In this document: positions 1 through 6,853 of the stretch, in pieces
Numbering within the stretch: position 1 is the first letter of the stretch
How the letters are laid out: every line of letters begins with the position of its first letter
Origin: Treponema sp.
GTDB taxonomy: Bacteria; Spirochaetota; Spirochaetia; Treponematales; Breznakiellaceae
NCBI GenBank assembly: GCA_031274565.1
Contig: JAISPY010000200.1
Coordinates: 1-10,254 of the forward strand
Direction of reading: 5' to 3'
DNA: 10,254 bases
Program-made: the position numbers and the translations under genes
The notes under the pieces: generated by a model
What the model was told of the DNA's origin: nothing
The model's database searches: none
What the model saw: only the letters and a program-made list of their open reading frames with translations

Positions 1-49
1 AACCCTCATGGAAGAAAAACAATCACCGCCAATCATACCCATAATGACC

Positions 50-836
50 TATTTTTCGGTCATTTGGAACCGGCTGGTATGTGGGCAGGTGAAGTACGGA
101 GGAAAAAAGCAACGAGATAACGGCGATACCGACCTTACGGGAGAAACGCGTGCTGGAAGGGTGCATCGTAACGATTGATGCGATAGGGTACCCGTATAAA
201 ATAGCCGAACATATAGTGAACAAGAAGGCGGATTACCTGTTTTCTCTGAAAGGGAACTCGGACATCCCGTCCGCAGAAAGCCTGCATGAAGACGTGAAAG
301 AGTACTTTGAGGACCTGGATGTTTCGGCACCCTCCGGGGAGTGTCGGCATATCCGGTTCAATTCGGTCTGGACCCATGACGGACGGATAGCGGACCGGGA
401 TTATGCGGTCAGCGACGATGTGGGATGGCTGATTAAACGACATCCGTACTGGAAGACCATAGGTTTCATAGGGATGGTGGAATCCAGCCGTGAGGTGAAC
501 GGTGAGACAACGGTAGAACGGAGTTTTTTTGTCTCAAGGCTTCAGGCGGACCCGGAGCAGTTTGCCAAAGGGGTACGCGGCCATTGGGGCATTGAAAACT
601 CGCTGCACTACGTGCTTGACGTGGCGTTTGGGGAGGACGGTTCCCGGCTGCGTAAGGACAACGGGCCTGAGACCAGGGTTATTTTGAGGAAACTGGCTTT
701 AATGGTGGCCCGTGCCGATACCGAAACGAAAAGCAGCATCATAGAACGGATCAAACAAATGACGTGGTCTGATGATTATCTTGAACGGCTTCTCTTTCAA
801 TCGTCTCTAGTCTCAGATACCTCCGATTCGGGATAA
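50..836 (+). pseudogene. ISAs1-family transposase, 3' part, frameshifted
   Basis: Catalytic part of a DDE transposase of the ISAs1 (H-repeat) family, which moves its own IS element. From about 99 the frame reads EEKSNEITAIPTL, then GCIVTIDAIGYP (the second catalytic Asp), ADYLFSLKGN, and near the end RGHWGIENSLHYVLDVAFGED with the catalytic Glu region. These are family hallmarks in the right order. Upstream, the matching peptide WNRLVCGQVKY lies in another frame (65-97), and the downstream frame meets a TGA at 90-92. One extra base near 98 therefore breaks the gene. The longest intact piece starts at a GTG at 150 (228 codons), but that GTG lies inside the conserved domain and is not a real start. 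The first-Asp region (usually DGK) was not recognised before the window edge. Family proteins end soon after the motif seen here as DDYLERLLF, so the last dozen residues are probably readthrough. The element is probably dead. Its left end lies outside the window. Confidence 0.85.
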
Positions 837-1370
837 TGTATATGCGCTGACCCTACTATAGAGATCATAGTTCTCCTGGTCATAACAGACAAAAATAACC
901 TTCTTGATCCCCGGCATGGCGGGGAGGCTTGCTCTGACCGTCTTGAGGGCAATCTCCGCCGCCGCAGCCTTGGGGTATCCATAGACCCCGGTGCTGATAT
1001 TGGGAAAGGCGATGCTTTCCAGACCTGCTTCCTGGGTACGGAGGAGACTGTTCCGATAACAGGAAGCCAGTAAATCCGGTTCTCCCTGGCCGCCTCCATG
1101 CCAGACCGGTCCCACCGTATGGATCACCCTTTTGCAGGGGAGCCGTCCTGGACCGGTGATCACCGCCTCCCCCGTAGGACAGGCGCCCCCCGGTCGGTCT
1201 CTCCGTTCAGCGGCGATGCTCCGGCATTCCGCCAACAGCTCCGGCCCTGCTGCCCGGTGAATAGCCCCATCCACGCCACCGCCTCCCAAGAGGCTTGGGT
1301 TTGCCGCATTGACGATGGCGTCTACTGCTAAGCGGGTAATATCGCCCTGGATGAGTTCCAATGCGACCAT
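813..1370 (-). CDS. Macro-domain (MacroD-type) ADP-ribose-binding protein
   Basis: Single macro domain of the MacroD/YmdB type, a cytoplasmic fold that binds ADP-ribose; members remove ADP-ribose from acidic residues or deacetylate O-acetyl-ADP-ribose. Visible are GDIT at 9-12, DAIVNAANPSLLGGGGVDGAIH (residues 17-38) with the ligand and catalytic Asn and the glycine loop, CPTGEAVIT at 64-72, VIHTVGPVW at 82-90, and the phosphate loop PNISTGVYGYP at 123-133. The ATG at 1370 follows a strong GGAGGAG-type ribosome binding site, and it starts 21 bases after the htrA stop, so the two are probably co-transcribed. The normal family C-terminus ends about at ENYDLYS (residue 172). The last 13 residues, encoded by 816-854, look like IS or junction DNA, and the end of the gene overlaps the transposase frame on the other strand by 24 bases. 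The core is intact, so activity is plausible. The physiological substrate is unknown. Confidence 0.9.
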   Translation of the reverse strand: MVALELIQGDITRLAVDAIVNAANPSLLGGGGVDGAIHRAAGPELLAECRSIAAERRDRPGGACPTGEAVITGPGRLPCKRVIHTVGPVWHGGGQGEPDLLASCYRNSLLRTQEAGLESIAFPNISTGVYGYPKAAAAEIALKTVRASLPAMPGIKKVIFVCYDQENYDLYSRVSAYTLSRIGGI

Positions 1371-1391
1371 AGGCTTCTCCTCCCCCTCCTC

Positions 1392-2900
1392 CTATCGCTT
1401 AAACTTCAGGGTCTCCAAGGTGGAGTCTCCCCGGATAAAGTTAAACCACAATTCCTTATCGGTCTTTTCCCTCAAGCTCTTGTAAAAGGAGACCATATCC
1501 CGCACCGGCTCACCGTTAATGCCGGTGATCCGGTCATTCCGCTGTAAACCGATAATAGCCGCGGGAGTCTCCGGGATAACCTGGGCCACATACACCCCCT
1601 GGGCATTTTTATCGAGCTTCAAGCTCTCCCTGATGGAATCCGACAAGGGAACCGCCCATACGCCAGGCCAGAGTTTTTTATTGTCCGCAGCCACGGTATT
1701 GGTCCGAACTTCGATACGGACTTGGAAATCCCGGGATACCCCGTCGCGGATAACCGTGAATTGCGCCTGATCTCCGGGCTTGAGATCCCCGACCATCAAG
1801 GTTAAGGGGTTCGTCCCCCGGACCTCCTTACTATTAACATGGGTAATAAAGTCCCCGGGCCGTATACCCCCCTTATCCGCCGGGGAACCTAAGAATACCT
1901 GGGTGGCCAAGGCCCCGCGTTTTCCCTCAAGCCGCAGGGCCTGTAGGGTATCCCGATCCGGGTCGGTCAGGGAAACCCCCAGCCAGCCATAACTAATCTC
2001 CCCGGAGCTGATAAACTCATCAATGGATCGCTTGGCATTATTGATGGGAATGGCAAATCCCAGTCCTACCGAACCGCCTCCTGAATTATTGCTGGCTATC
2101 CAGGTATTGATTCCGATGACCTGTCCCCGGATATTCACCAAGGCGCCGCCGGAATTGCCCTGATTGATAGACGCATCGGTCTGGATGAAATCATTGATAT
2201 TATTCCCCGGCCCTCCGGTACGGCCTACAAAACTCACGATACCCATAGTTACCGAAGACATTAAGCCCAAGGGATTTCCCACAGCGATGGCCCAGTCGCC
2301 AACGCTGACTCCATCGGAATCTCCCAATTCCGCCAGAGGATGGACGTCGCCGGTTTTGAATGACACCATAGCCAGGTCCTTGCGTTCATCTTTCCCTACC
2401 AGGACCGCCGGATACTCCTTGCCGTTATTAGCGGCTACCATGATTTCGTTGGCATCCCCTACCACATGGTTATTCGTCAACACATAATAGGTATCCTGCT
2501 GCTGGCGGACGATGATTCCTGAACCAAGCCCCTGAGACCGGTATTCCCGTTCCTGACCTTGTCCATCGGGACTGCCATCCCGGGGTCCGAAGAAAAATTC
2601 CCACGGGATACCGTTGAAATTGGGGATCTGCTGCCGCCGGATGGAGACGGTTTTAAGCTCCACGACTGAAGGCTGCACCTTATTCGCCACCGCTCTGAAC
2701 GCGCTTTGCAGCCCTTCCGCTACCGCGAAGGCGTCTCGGGGAATGGCCGCCGGGTTTTCTTGGGCCTGGACGGTTTTTTGAGCGTTCGGGGTCGAACAAG
2801 AGAACGACAGAAACGCCAGAGAGAACCCGAATATGACCCCCAGGAGCACCAGATTAAAGACAAGTAGATTTTTAGATGCCAGTTTTTGTAAAAGATTCAT
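1392..2900 (-). CDS. htrA: HtrA/DegP-family serine protease, membrane-anchored, two PDZ domains
   Basis: Periplasmic quality-control protease and chaperone that degrades misfolded exported proteins. The N-terminus (residues about 11-34) is one hydrophobic segment ending in SFSC. It could be an uncleaved anchor or a loose spirochaete-style lipobox with Cys35. The trypsin-like domain follows with the full triad: His145 in LTNNHVVGDA, Asp175 in ERKDLAMV, and Ser250 in QGNSGGAL. PDZ1 covers roughly 303-395 (GWLGVSL, SPADKGGIRPGD) and PDZ2 roughly 412-500 (TPAAIIGLQRNDRI). 502 residues is normal for a two-PDZ HtrA. The ATG at 2900 has an AGGAG seven bases upstream. It heads a likely operon with the macro-domain gene. 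The 5' region carries a 23-bp palindrome and a hairpin beside the ribosome binding site, so control at DNA or RNA level is likely, although no regulator can be named. Confidence 0.95.
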   Translation of the reverse strand: MNLLQKLASKNLLVFNLVLLGVIFGFSLAFLSFSCSTPNAQKTVQAQENPAAIPRDAFAVAEGLQSAFRAVANKVQPSVVELKTVSIRRQQIPNFNGIPWEFFFGPRDGSPDGQGQEREYRSQGLGSGIIVRQQQDTYYVLTNNHVVGDANEIMVAANNGKEYPAVLVGKDERKDLAMVSFKTGDVHPLAELGDSDGVSVGDWAIAVGNPLGLMSSVTMGIVSFVGRTGGPGNNINDFIQTDASINQGNSGGALVNIRGQVIGINTWIASNNSGGGSVGLGFAIPINNAKRSIDEFISSGEISYGWLGVSLTDPDRDTLQALRLEGKRGALATQVFLGSPADKGGIRPGDFITHVNSKEVRGTNPLTLMVGDLKPGDQAQFTVIRDGVSRDFQVRIEVRTNTVAADNKKLWPGVWAVPLSDSIRESLKLDKNAQGVYVAQVIPETPAAIIGLQRNDRITGINGEPVRDMVSFYKSLREKTDKELWFNFIRGDSTLETLKFKR

Positions 2901-2920
2901 ACATAGTCTCCTAAGCAGAA

Positions 2921-2952
2921 CGGAGCACGATCATGCAGAAAAAAATGCTCCG
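2921..2952 (-). promoter_or_regulatory. Hairpin in the htrA 5' leader, next to the RBS
   Basis: A 7-bp perfect inverted repeat, CGGAGCA with TGCTCCG, around an 18-base loop, lies just upstream of the htrA ribosome binding site (GGAG, complement of 2908-2911). In the mRNA the first arm contains a copy of GGAG, and the second arm contains CUCC, which could instead pair with the true GGAG. That is the layout of a simple on/off switch, but the second pairing has only 4 bp. The repeat is directly visible; a regulatory role is inference. Confidence 0.35.
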
Positions 2953-3002
2953 GTACTCGTGATTAAAGAAACCGCTGAGCAGTTCCTTTATATTTGAGCT
3001 GG

Positions 3003-3025
3003 TTCCAAAATATGATATTTTGGAA
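3003..3025. promoter_or_regulatory. Perfect 23-bp palindrome, probable operator upstream of htrA
   Basis: TTCCAAAATAT, one centre base, then its exact reverse complement: 11-base arms with no mismatch. It sits about 100 bases before the htrA start and 39 bases past the end of the cbiR-like gene. On the minus strand it lies upstream of a TATAAA at about 2984-2992, so it would cover the -35 region of a weak htrA promoter. With only two G/C pairs per arm and no clean stem-plus-U-tract, it is a poor terminator. It fits a dimeric repressor or activator site. It does not match an operator I can name with confidence. Confidence 0.5.
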
Positions 3026-3064
3026 TTGCCTTCTTTAAATAATAATATCTTTTTTTAGTAATAG

Positions 3065-3820
3065 TTACAGTCCCGCGGCCTGCAGCACCGCCATGCTTTC
3101 CAGCACCTCCTCCCAGGAAAACACCTCCAGGTTGACCACCCCGGTAAAATCCGCCAGCACGGGAACCAATTCCTGAAACCACCGCTCCTCAGCCCGCAGG
3201 GGCCGGTGATCCGGAAGTCTCCCATCTATCCGGGCTTGCTCCCAAGCAACTCCGTGAAGGTGAATCTCCCTGATACGGTTCCCATAGTCCTGATAAAAGG
3301 CCAGGGGACGTTTCCCTTCCAAGAGCAGATGCCCGGTATCCATGCAAAGCCCCGCCTCATCGGGAAGATACGCAAGCAGCGCCTCAAGCCTTCCCGGAAG
3401 GGTGTTCTCCACCAGGAAGGGACACGCCTCTTGTCCTTGAGCAGCAAGGGACGCAGGGGGGAAAAGGGGAGAAAACCGTTTTATCCAGGAACCGATAAGC
3501 GCAGCCAGGGCTTCCGCATTTTCGGGAAGTCCCGGATGCAGGATGCAGTGACGGCTCAGGGGCAGGAGCCGCTGTACCAGATCCGCATGGACGGGCAAGA
3601 GCGGATCCGGCAGGTGGGCGGTAAAGGTAAACCGGCTTCCCATGGCTTGAATCCCCTCCCATTCCGCATCAAGCAGGGTTTGTATCTCCCGGTTATACAG
3701 AAAGAAGAGCAGCTCTACCCCGCGGACGGAGCAGCATCCCCCAGCAGCCTGCCTGTGCAGAAAGACGAGGTTTTCCAGGTAGGTTCCGGGAATCACCCAG
3801 GAGGGAACCGTGAGTATCAT
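3065..3820 (-). CDS. cbiR: CbiR-like cobamide-remodelling enzyme (AP endonuclease 2 / TIM-barrel fold)
   Basis: TIM-barrel protein of the xylose isomerase-like / AP endonuclease 2 superfamily, metal-dependent. Candidate ligands fall at strand ends in the expected pattern (numbered from the ATG at 3823): Glu37 (GVELLFF), His70 (FTFTAHLPD), His96 (ILHPG), Glu139 (LVENT), Asp162 and His165 (CMDTGHL), His188/190 (IHLHG), Asp205-His206 and Glu233 (NLEVFSW). It follows cobU by about 10 bases. As I recall published work on Akkermansia, CbiR has this fold and cleaves the nucleotide loop of cobamides at the phosphoribosyl bond, leaving a cobinamide phosphate that CobU can reuse. The neighbour makes this the best reading, but sugar-phosphate isomerases share the fold. 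Two ATGs stand side by side (3823 and 3820). The second has better spacing from AGAGG (5 bases versus 2), so I chose it. Length is 251 residues, about usual. Confidence 0.6.
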   Translation of the reverse strand: MILTVPSWVIPGTYLENLVFLHRQAAGGCCSVRGVELLFFLYNREIQTLLDAEWEGIQAMGSRFTFTAHLPDPLLPVHADLVQRLLPLSRHCILHPGLPENAEALAALIGSWIKRFSPLFPPASLAAQGQEACPFLVENTLPGRLEALLAYLPDEAGLCMDTGHLLLEGKRPLAFYQDYGNRIREIHLHGVAWEQARIDGRLPDHRPLRAEERWFQELVPVLADFTGVVNLEVFSWEEVLESMAVLQAAGL

Positions 3821-3830
3821 CATGACCTCT

Positions 3831-4328
3831 TCATTTCACCCGTAACGGAATCCCCGAAACCATGAACTCCACCCTATCTGCACGGGCGGCAATGCGGCGG
3901 TTCGCCTCAGCCAAGAGCAGATTGTAGCGGCGGGTGGTCTCATCAAAGGGAACATTTCCCAGACCCGTCTCATTGCTTACCAGGATCCCCTGCCGTATAC
4001 TCCGGATAAAGCCCTCCAGAATGGGGTGGAAATCCGGTTCCCGCTGATAGTACATGAGATTATTGATCCACAGGGGAATACAGTCCACCAGCACCGGCGG
4101 ATTTGCTCCGGCAACGGCTTGGTCGAGGGCTATCGGTTCTTCGATGGTAACAAAGGACCCCAGGGCTGCACGCTCTTCCTGGTGCGCCTTGATCCGCAAG
4201 CGCATTTCATCATCCAGGGCCTCCGCCGTGGCGATAAAGGAAACCGGAACATTCCATACTTGTTTGGCCAATTCCAGCGCGCGGCGGGACTTTCCAGACT
4301 TGATTCCCCCGGTAATGAAGATGATCAT
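3831..4328 (-). CDS. cobU: Adenosylcobinamide kinase / adenosylcobinamide-phosphate guanylyltransferase
   Basis: Bifunctional cytoplasmic enzyme that phosphorylates adenosylcobinamide and then attaches GMP, giving AdoCbi-GDP, the activated substrate for adding the lower ligand of B12. The whole 165-residue sequence follows the family: variant P-loop GGIKSGKS at 7-14, FIATAEALDDEM at 31-42 with the guanylylated-His candidate His49 in RIKAHQEER, VDCIPLWINNL at 81-91 (usually DCLTLW, so Thr is Pro here), and VSNETGLGNVP at 117-127 with an RR pair shortly after. The C-terminus (VSGIPLRVK) is canonical. No ribosome binding site precedes the ATG. A good promoter ends only 8 bases before it, so the message is probably leaderless. 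It is the first gene of a two-gene unit with the CbiR-like gene. Because no corrin-ring genes are in view, salvage is likelier than de novo synthesis here. Confidence 0.93.
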   Translation of the reverse strand: MIIFITGGIKSGKSRRALELAKQVWNVPVSFIATAEALDDEMRLRIKAHQEERAALGSFVTIEEPIALDQAVAGANPPVLVDCIPLWINNLMYYQREPDFHPILEGFIRSIRQGILVSNETGLGNVPFDETTRRYNLLLAEANRRIAARADRVEFMVSGIPLRVK

Positions 4329-4336
4329 ACTTATGC

Positions 4337-4365
4337 ATTGTGGAGGATTCCCCCGGATCTGTCAA
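4337..4365 (-). promoter_or_regulatory. Sigma70-type promoter of cobU, leaderless layout
   Basis: On the minus strand a perfect TTGACA (4365-4360), a 17-base spacer and CACAAT (4342-4337, four of six consensus bases) point at cobU. Transcription would begin about 6-8 bases after the -10 box, i.e. within a base or two of the ATG at 4328. This agrees with the absence of a Shine-Dalgarno sequence. The boxes are visible; promoter activity is inferred. Confidence 0.5.
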
Positions 4366-4519
4366 CATCCCGCATTGCCTAATGTACTTTACTAAGTCAT
4401 TATGTAGCAAAGAATTAGTAATTTTAATGCGCTCGCCCTGAGTCCATGCGTTCCTCGGCGATATATCCGGGCGCACCCTAATCCAACGCCCCTTAGAAAA
4501 AAAAACGCAATGGGGTATC
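4366..4519. other. Intergenic region between divergent cobU and the beta-CASP RNase gene
   Basis: AT-rich near 4381-4430, then GC-rich. A weak plus-strand promoter could use TTTAAT at about 4423-4428, but I find no convincing -35 box. The following leader has competing short inverted repeats (TCGCC 4433-4437 with GGCGA 4457-4461, and CGCCC 4434-4438 with GGGCG 4469-4473) and a run of nine A's before the start. No cobalamin riboswitch is recognisable here, and no gene. Confidence 0.4.
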
Positions 4520-5941
4520 ATGGTTTCCATGGATATCAACTTCTATTCCCTCGGCGCAGCCGAGGAGGTAACCGGTTCTAAACATGTGATCGAGATAGCG
4601 GGAACATCCTATCTCATTGATTGCGGTGCGTTTCAGGGATCCCGGGCCGAAGCGGACCGGAAAAATCGGGAATTCGGGATCCCGACCGACCGGATCCAGT
4701 CGGTGGTCCTAACCCATGGACACCTGGATCATTGCGGCCTTTTGCCCTTGCTCACGAAACAGGGCTATCAGGGAAATATCTACGCCACCCCGGCAACACG
4801 GGATATTGCTAACCTCATCATGATGGATTCCGCTTCCATACAGGCCAGGGATGCGGCGTACTTGCGCCGGTTGGCTGAAAAAAAGGGGGAGAAGTTCACT
4901 TGGACCCCCCTCTTTGATGAAAAAGACGCGATCCAGGCCACGAACCAAATACTGGGGGTCTCGTATAAACGGCCCCTACCCATCGGGGATGGGGTTACCC
5001 TGGAATTCTACGACGCCGGTCATATTCTGGGTTCCGCCATGGCCTTGATTACCGTCAAAAAGCAGGGCAAGGAAACCCGGATCCTCTGTACCGGCGACCT
5101 GGGCCGCAAGGGAAAGCCCATCATCCGGGATCCTGACCTCGTCCCTGCGCCGGATTATATCATTTTGGAAAGCACTTATGGGGATAGGCGGCATGCCACC
5201 GTCGATGATGCTATGGAAAAGCTTGCGGACATAGCCAAGCGAACCGTACAAACCCAGGGGAAAATCCTCATTCCCGCCTTTGCCATCGAGCGGACCCAGG
5301 AATTGGTGTACTATTTTCATCTCCTCGTGGATGAGGGCGTCATCCCGGAGATTCCTATGTACGTGGATTCGCCGATGGCCACCAACGCCACCACCATCTT
5401 CCAGGTGCATCCTGAGTGTTACGATGAAGCCATTCATGCGGCCTTTATCAAGCACCATAAAAACCCCTTCGGGTTCAACTCCCTCCATTTTACTACCAGT
5501 GTCAACGAGTCAAAAGCCTTAAACGAGCATCCAGGTCCGCTCATCATCATCTCCGCGGACGGTATGTGCGAGGCGGGTCGGATCCAGCATCATCTGATCC
5601 ACCATATCGGCGACCCGAACACCACTATTCTGATCGTGGGCTATATGGCCCAGAATACCCTGGGCAGACGAATTCGCCAGAAGGAACCGGAGGTGAAGAT
5701 CCACGGCCAATGGTTTAAGCGGAAAGCCGCGGTTGAAGAGATCAACGCCTTCAGCGCCCATGCGGATTATGCGGAAGCCGCGGAATGGCTCAGGCTCCTG
5801 GATACTTCCCGGTTGAAACAGGTGCTGCTGGTGCATGGGGAACCCAAGGCCCAGGCCGCGTTTAAGCGCTACCTGATCGAGCAAGGCTATCCTGATACGG
5901 AGATTGTCCAATACGGCAAGACCTACGATTTAAATGCATAA
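4520..5941 (+). CDS. Beta-CASP metallo-beta-lactamase ribonuclease (Ysh1/TTHA0252-like)
   Basis: Zinc-dependent RNA endo/exonuclease of the beta-CASP group, the bacterial relatives of CPSF-73, acting in cytoplasmic RNA processing or decay. Residues: LGAAEEVTGS at 11-20, HGHLDHCG at 66-73 (the HxHxDH metal site), AGHILGS at 166-172, TGDLGR at 191-196 with Asp193, ESTYGD at 217-222 (beta-CASP motif A Glu), IPAFAIERTQEL at 251-262, SADGMCEAGR at 345-354 followed by HH at 357-358, AFSAHAD at 410-416 (motif C His) and LVHGE at 437-441 in the C-terminal RMMBL domain. All metal ligands are present and the length (473) is normal. Two starts are possible: ATG 4520, or ATG 4529, which begins at MDINFYSLG and lies nearer the usual family start; neither has a good ribosome binding site. 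It precedes rlmB by 12 bases, suggesting an RNA-metabolism operon. It is not RNase J, which is longer and has different motifs. Confidence 0.92.
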   Translation: MVSMDINFYSLGAAEEVTGSKHVIEIAGTSYLIDCGAFQGSRAEADRKNREFGIPTDRIQSVVLTHGHLDHCGLLPLLTKQGYQGNIYATPATRDIANLIMMDSASIQARDAAYLRRLAEKKGEKFTWTPLFDEKDAIQATNQILGVSYKRPLPIGDGVTLEFYDAGHILGSAMALITVKKQGKETRILCTGDLGRKGKPIIRDPDLVPAPDYIILESTYGDRRHATVDDAMEKLADIAKRTVQTQGKILIPAFAIERTQELVYYFHLLVDEGVIPEIPMYVDSPMATNATTIFQVHPECYDEAIHAAFIKHHKNPFGFNSLHFTTSVNESKALNEHPGPLIIISADGMCEAGRIQHHLIHHIGDPNTTILIVGYMAQNTLGRRIRQKEPEVKIHGQWFKRKAAVEEINAFSAHADYAEAAEWLRLLDTSRLKQVLLVHGEPKAQAAFKRYLIEQGYPDTEIVQYGKTYDLNA

Positions 5942-5953
5942 AGGAGCAAGCTC

Positions 5954-6733
5954 ATGGGGTATCTTACCGGGTTTCATGCCATAGAAGAAGCCATTAAGTC
6001 GGGAAAGGCTACAGGGCCGCTGCTCATCGCCCAGGCAGGCCCGCGGGCGCAGGTGAGCATCGCCCTTGCGGAGGAACATCGGATCCCCTGTAAGCGGGTG
6101 GGCGCCTACGACCTGGAGCGGCTCGCTCCGGATAACCGGGGGATCGCCTTGCAGGGGGCGGATTCTCCGGAGGAAATCACCCTAGAGACCTTCATAGCCG
6201 AGCTCGGGGAGCGACAGGATGCGCTGGTCATGATCCTGGATGAGATCACCGATCCGCACAACTACGGCGCCATACTCCGTTCCTGCGACCAGTTCGGCGT
6301 GGACCTGGTGCTTACCCGGCGCAGGCGGATCGCTAAACACGCACCAATCATTGCCCAGACCTCCGCAGGCGCGGCGTCCTGGGTCCCGGCGGCGGAAGCC
6401 CCTAACCTACCCCGAGCGATTCAGGCCTTGCGGGACGCCCGCTTCTGGATATATGGAGCTGACATGGCCGGGGCCCCGGTGTATGAACAGGAACTCCGGG
6501 GCCGCATCGGCCTCATCCTGGGAGGGGAGGGGACCGGAATATCTCGGCTGCTCCGGGAACGCTGTGACGCCCTCCTGGGGATTCCGCGGAAGGGCAGAAT
6601 CGATTCGCTCAATGTCTCGGTGGCTGCGGGGATTTTATGCTACGAAGTACTGCGCCAGCGGAACCTACCCCGGCGTTCAGGGTTGCCGGAGCGCGGTCCT
6701 CCTCCGCCACCGGGCGCGGTATGCGATGATTAG
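5954..6733 (+). CDS. rlmB: SpoU/TrmH-family 23S rRNA 2'-O-ribose methyltransferase (RlmB-like)
   Basis: SAM-dependent methyltransferase with the knotted SPOUT fold; RlmB methylates the ribose of G2251 in 23S rRNA. The N-terminal substrate-binding domain starts GYLTGFHAIEEAI, the RlmB-type opening. Catalytic domain: motif 1 at 96-120 (DEITDPHNYGAILRS with Arg109), motif 2 at 186-198 (GLILGGEGTGISR with Glu192), motif 3 at 210-229 (IPRKGRIDSLNVSVAAGI with Ser218 and Asn220). AAGG-AG lies seven bases before the ATG, right after the stop of the RNase gene, so the two are co-transcribed. Family proteins usually stop near EVLRQR. This one continues about 22 residues, with five prolines in a row at 249-253, probably a disordered tail. 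The exact target nucleotide is inferred from the family; another SpoU-class target is possible. Confidence 0.88.
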   Translation: MGYLTGFHAIEEAIKSGKATGPLLIAQAGPRAQVSIALAEEHRIPCKRVGAYDLERLAPDNRGIALQGADSPEEITLETFIAELGERQDALVMILDEITDPHNYGAILRSCDQFGVDLVLTRRRRIAKHAPIIAQTSAGAASWVPAAEAPNLPRAIQALRDARFWIYGADMAGAPVYEQELRGRIGLILGGEGTGISRLLRERCDALLGIPRKGRIDSLNVSVAAGILCYEVLRQRNLPRRSGLPERGPPPPPGAVCDD

Positions 6734-6853
6734 TATGGGATCCCACTGAAACGTAAGGAGTAATCAAATCGACCTACCTGGAGCCGGAGGAACCGGCGCG
6801 TTGATGAGTCTTAAGGGTGCTATCCCTACGCCGTATGGATGGTGCAGAGCCGG
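6734..6853. other. Gap between convergent rlmB and accA; orphan ribosome binding site
   Basis: Holds a consensus TAAGGAG (6754-6760) on the plus strand with no start codon at the right distance; the codon there is ATC (6768). Two small hairpins are visible, GCCGG/CCGGC at 6783-6797 and an imperfect one at 6822-6840, but neither has a U-tract. I therefore call no terminator for either operon. Confidence 0.4.

Noticed and set aside
3003..3025. The AT-rich palindrome as an intrinsic terminator for cobU-cbiR
   Set aside because: Only two G/C pairs per arm, and no U-run follows it on the minus strand, where it would be needed.
3206..3865. 219-codon open frame on the plus strand opposite the CbiR-like gene
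   Set aside because: Antisense shadow of a recognised gene pair; no family features and no ribosome binding site.
4381..4519. A cobalamin riboswitch near cobU
   Set aside because: The cobU promoter leaves no room for a leader, and no B12-box-like motif was recognised in the gap.
4976..5911. Open frames of 170 and 130 codons on the minus strand opposite the beta-CASP RNase
   Set aside because: Fully antisense to a well-conserved gene, with compositions typical of shadows.
6783..6797. GCCGG-AGGAA-CCGGC hairpin as terminator of rlmB or accA
   Set aside because: Stem of only 5 bp and no T-tract on either side.
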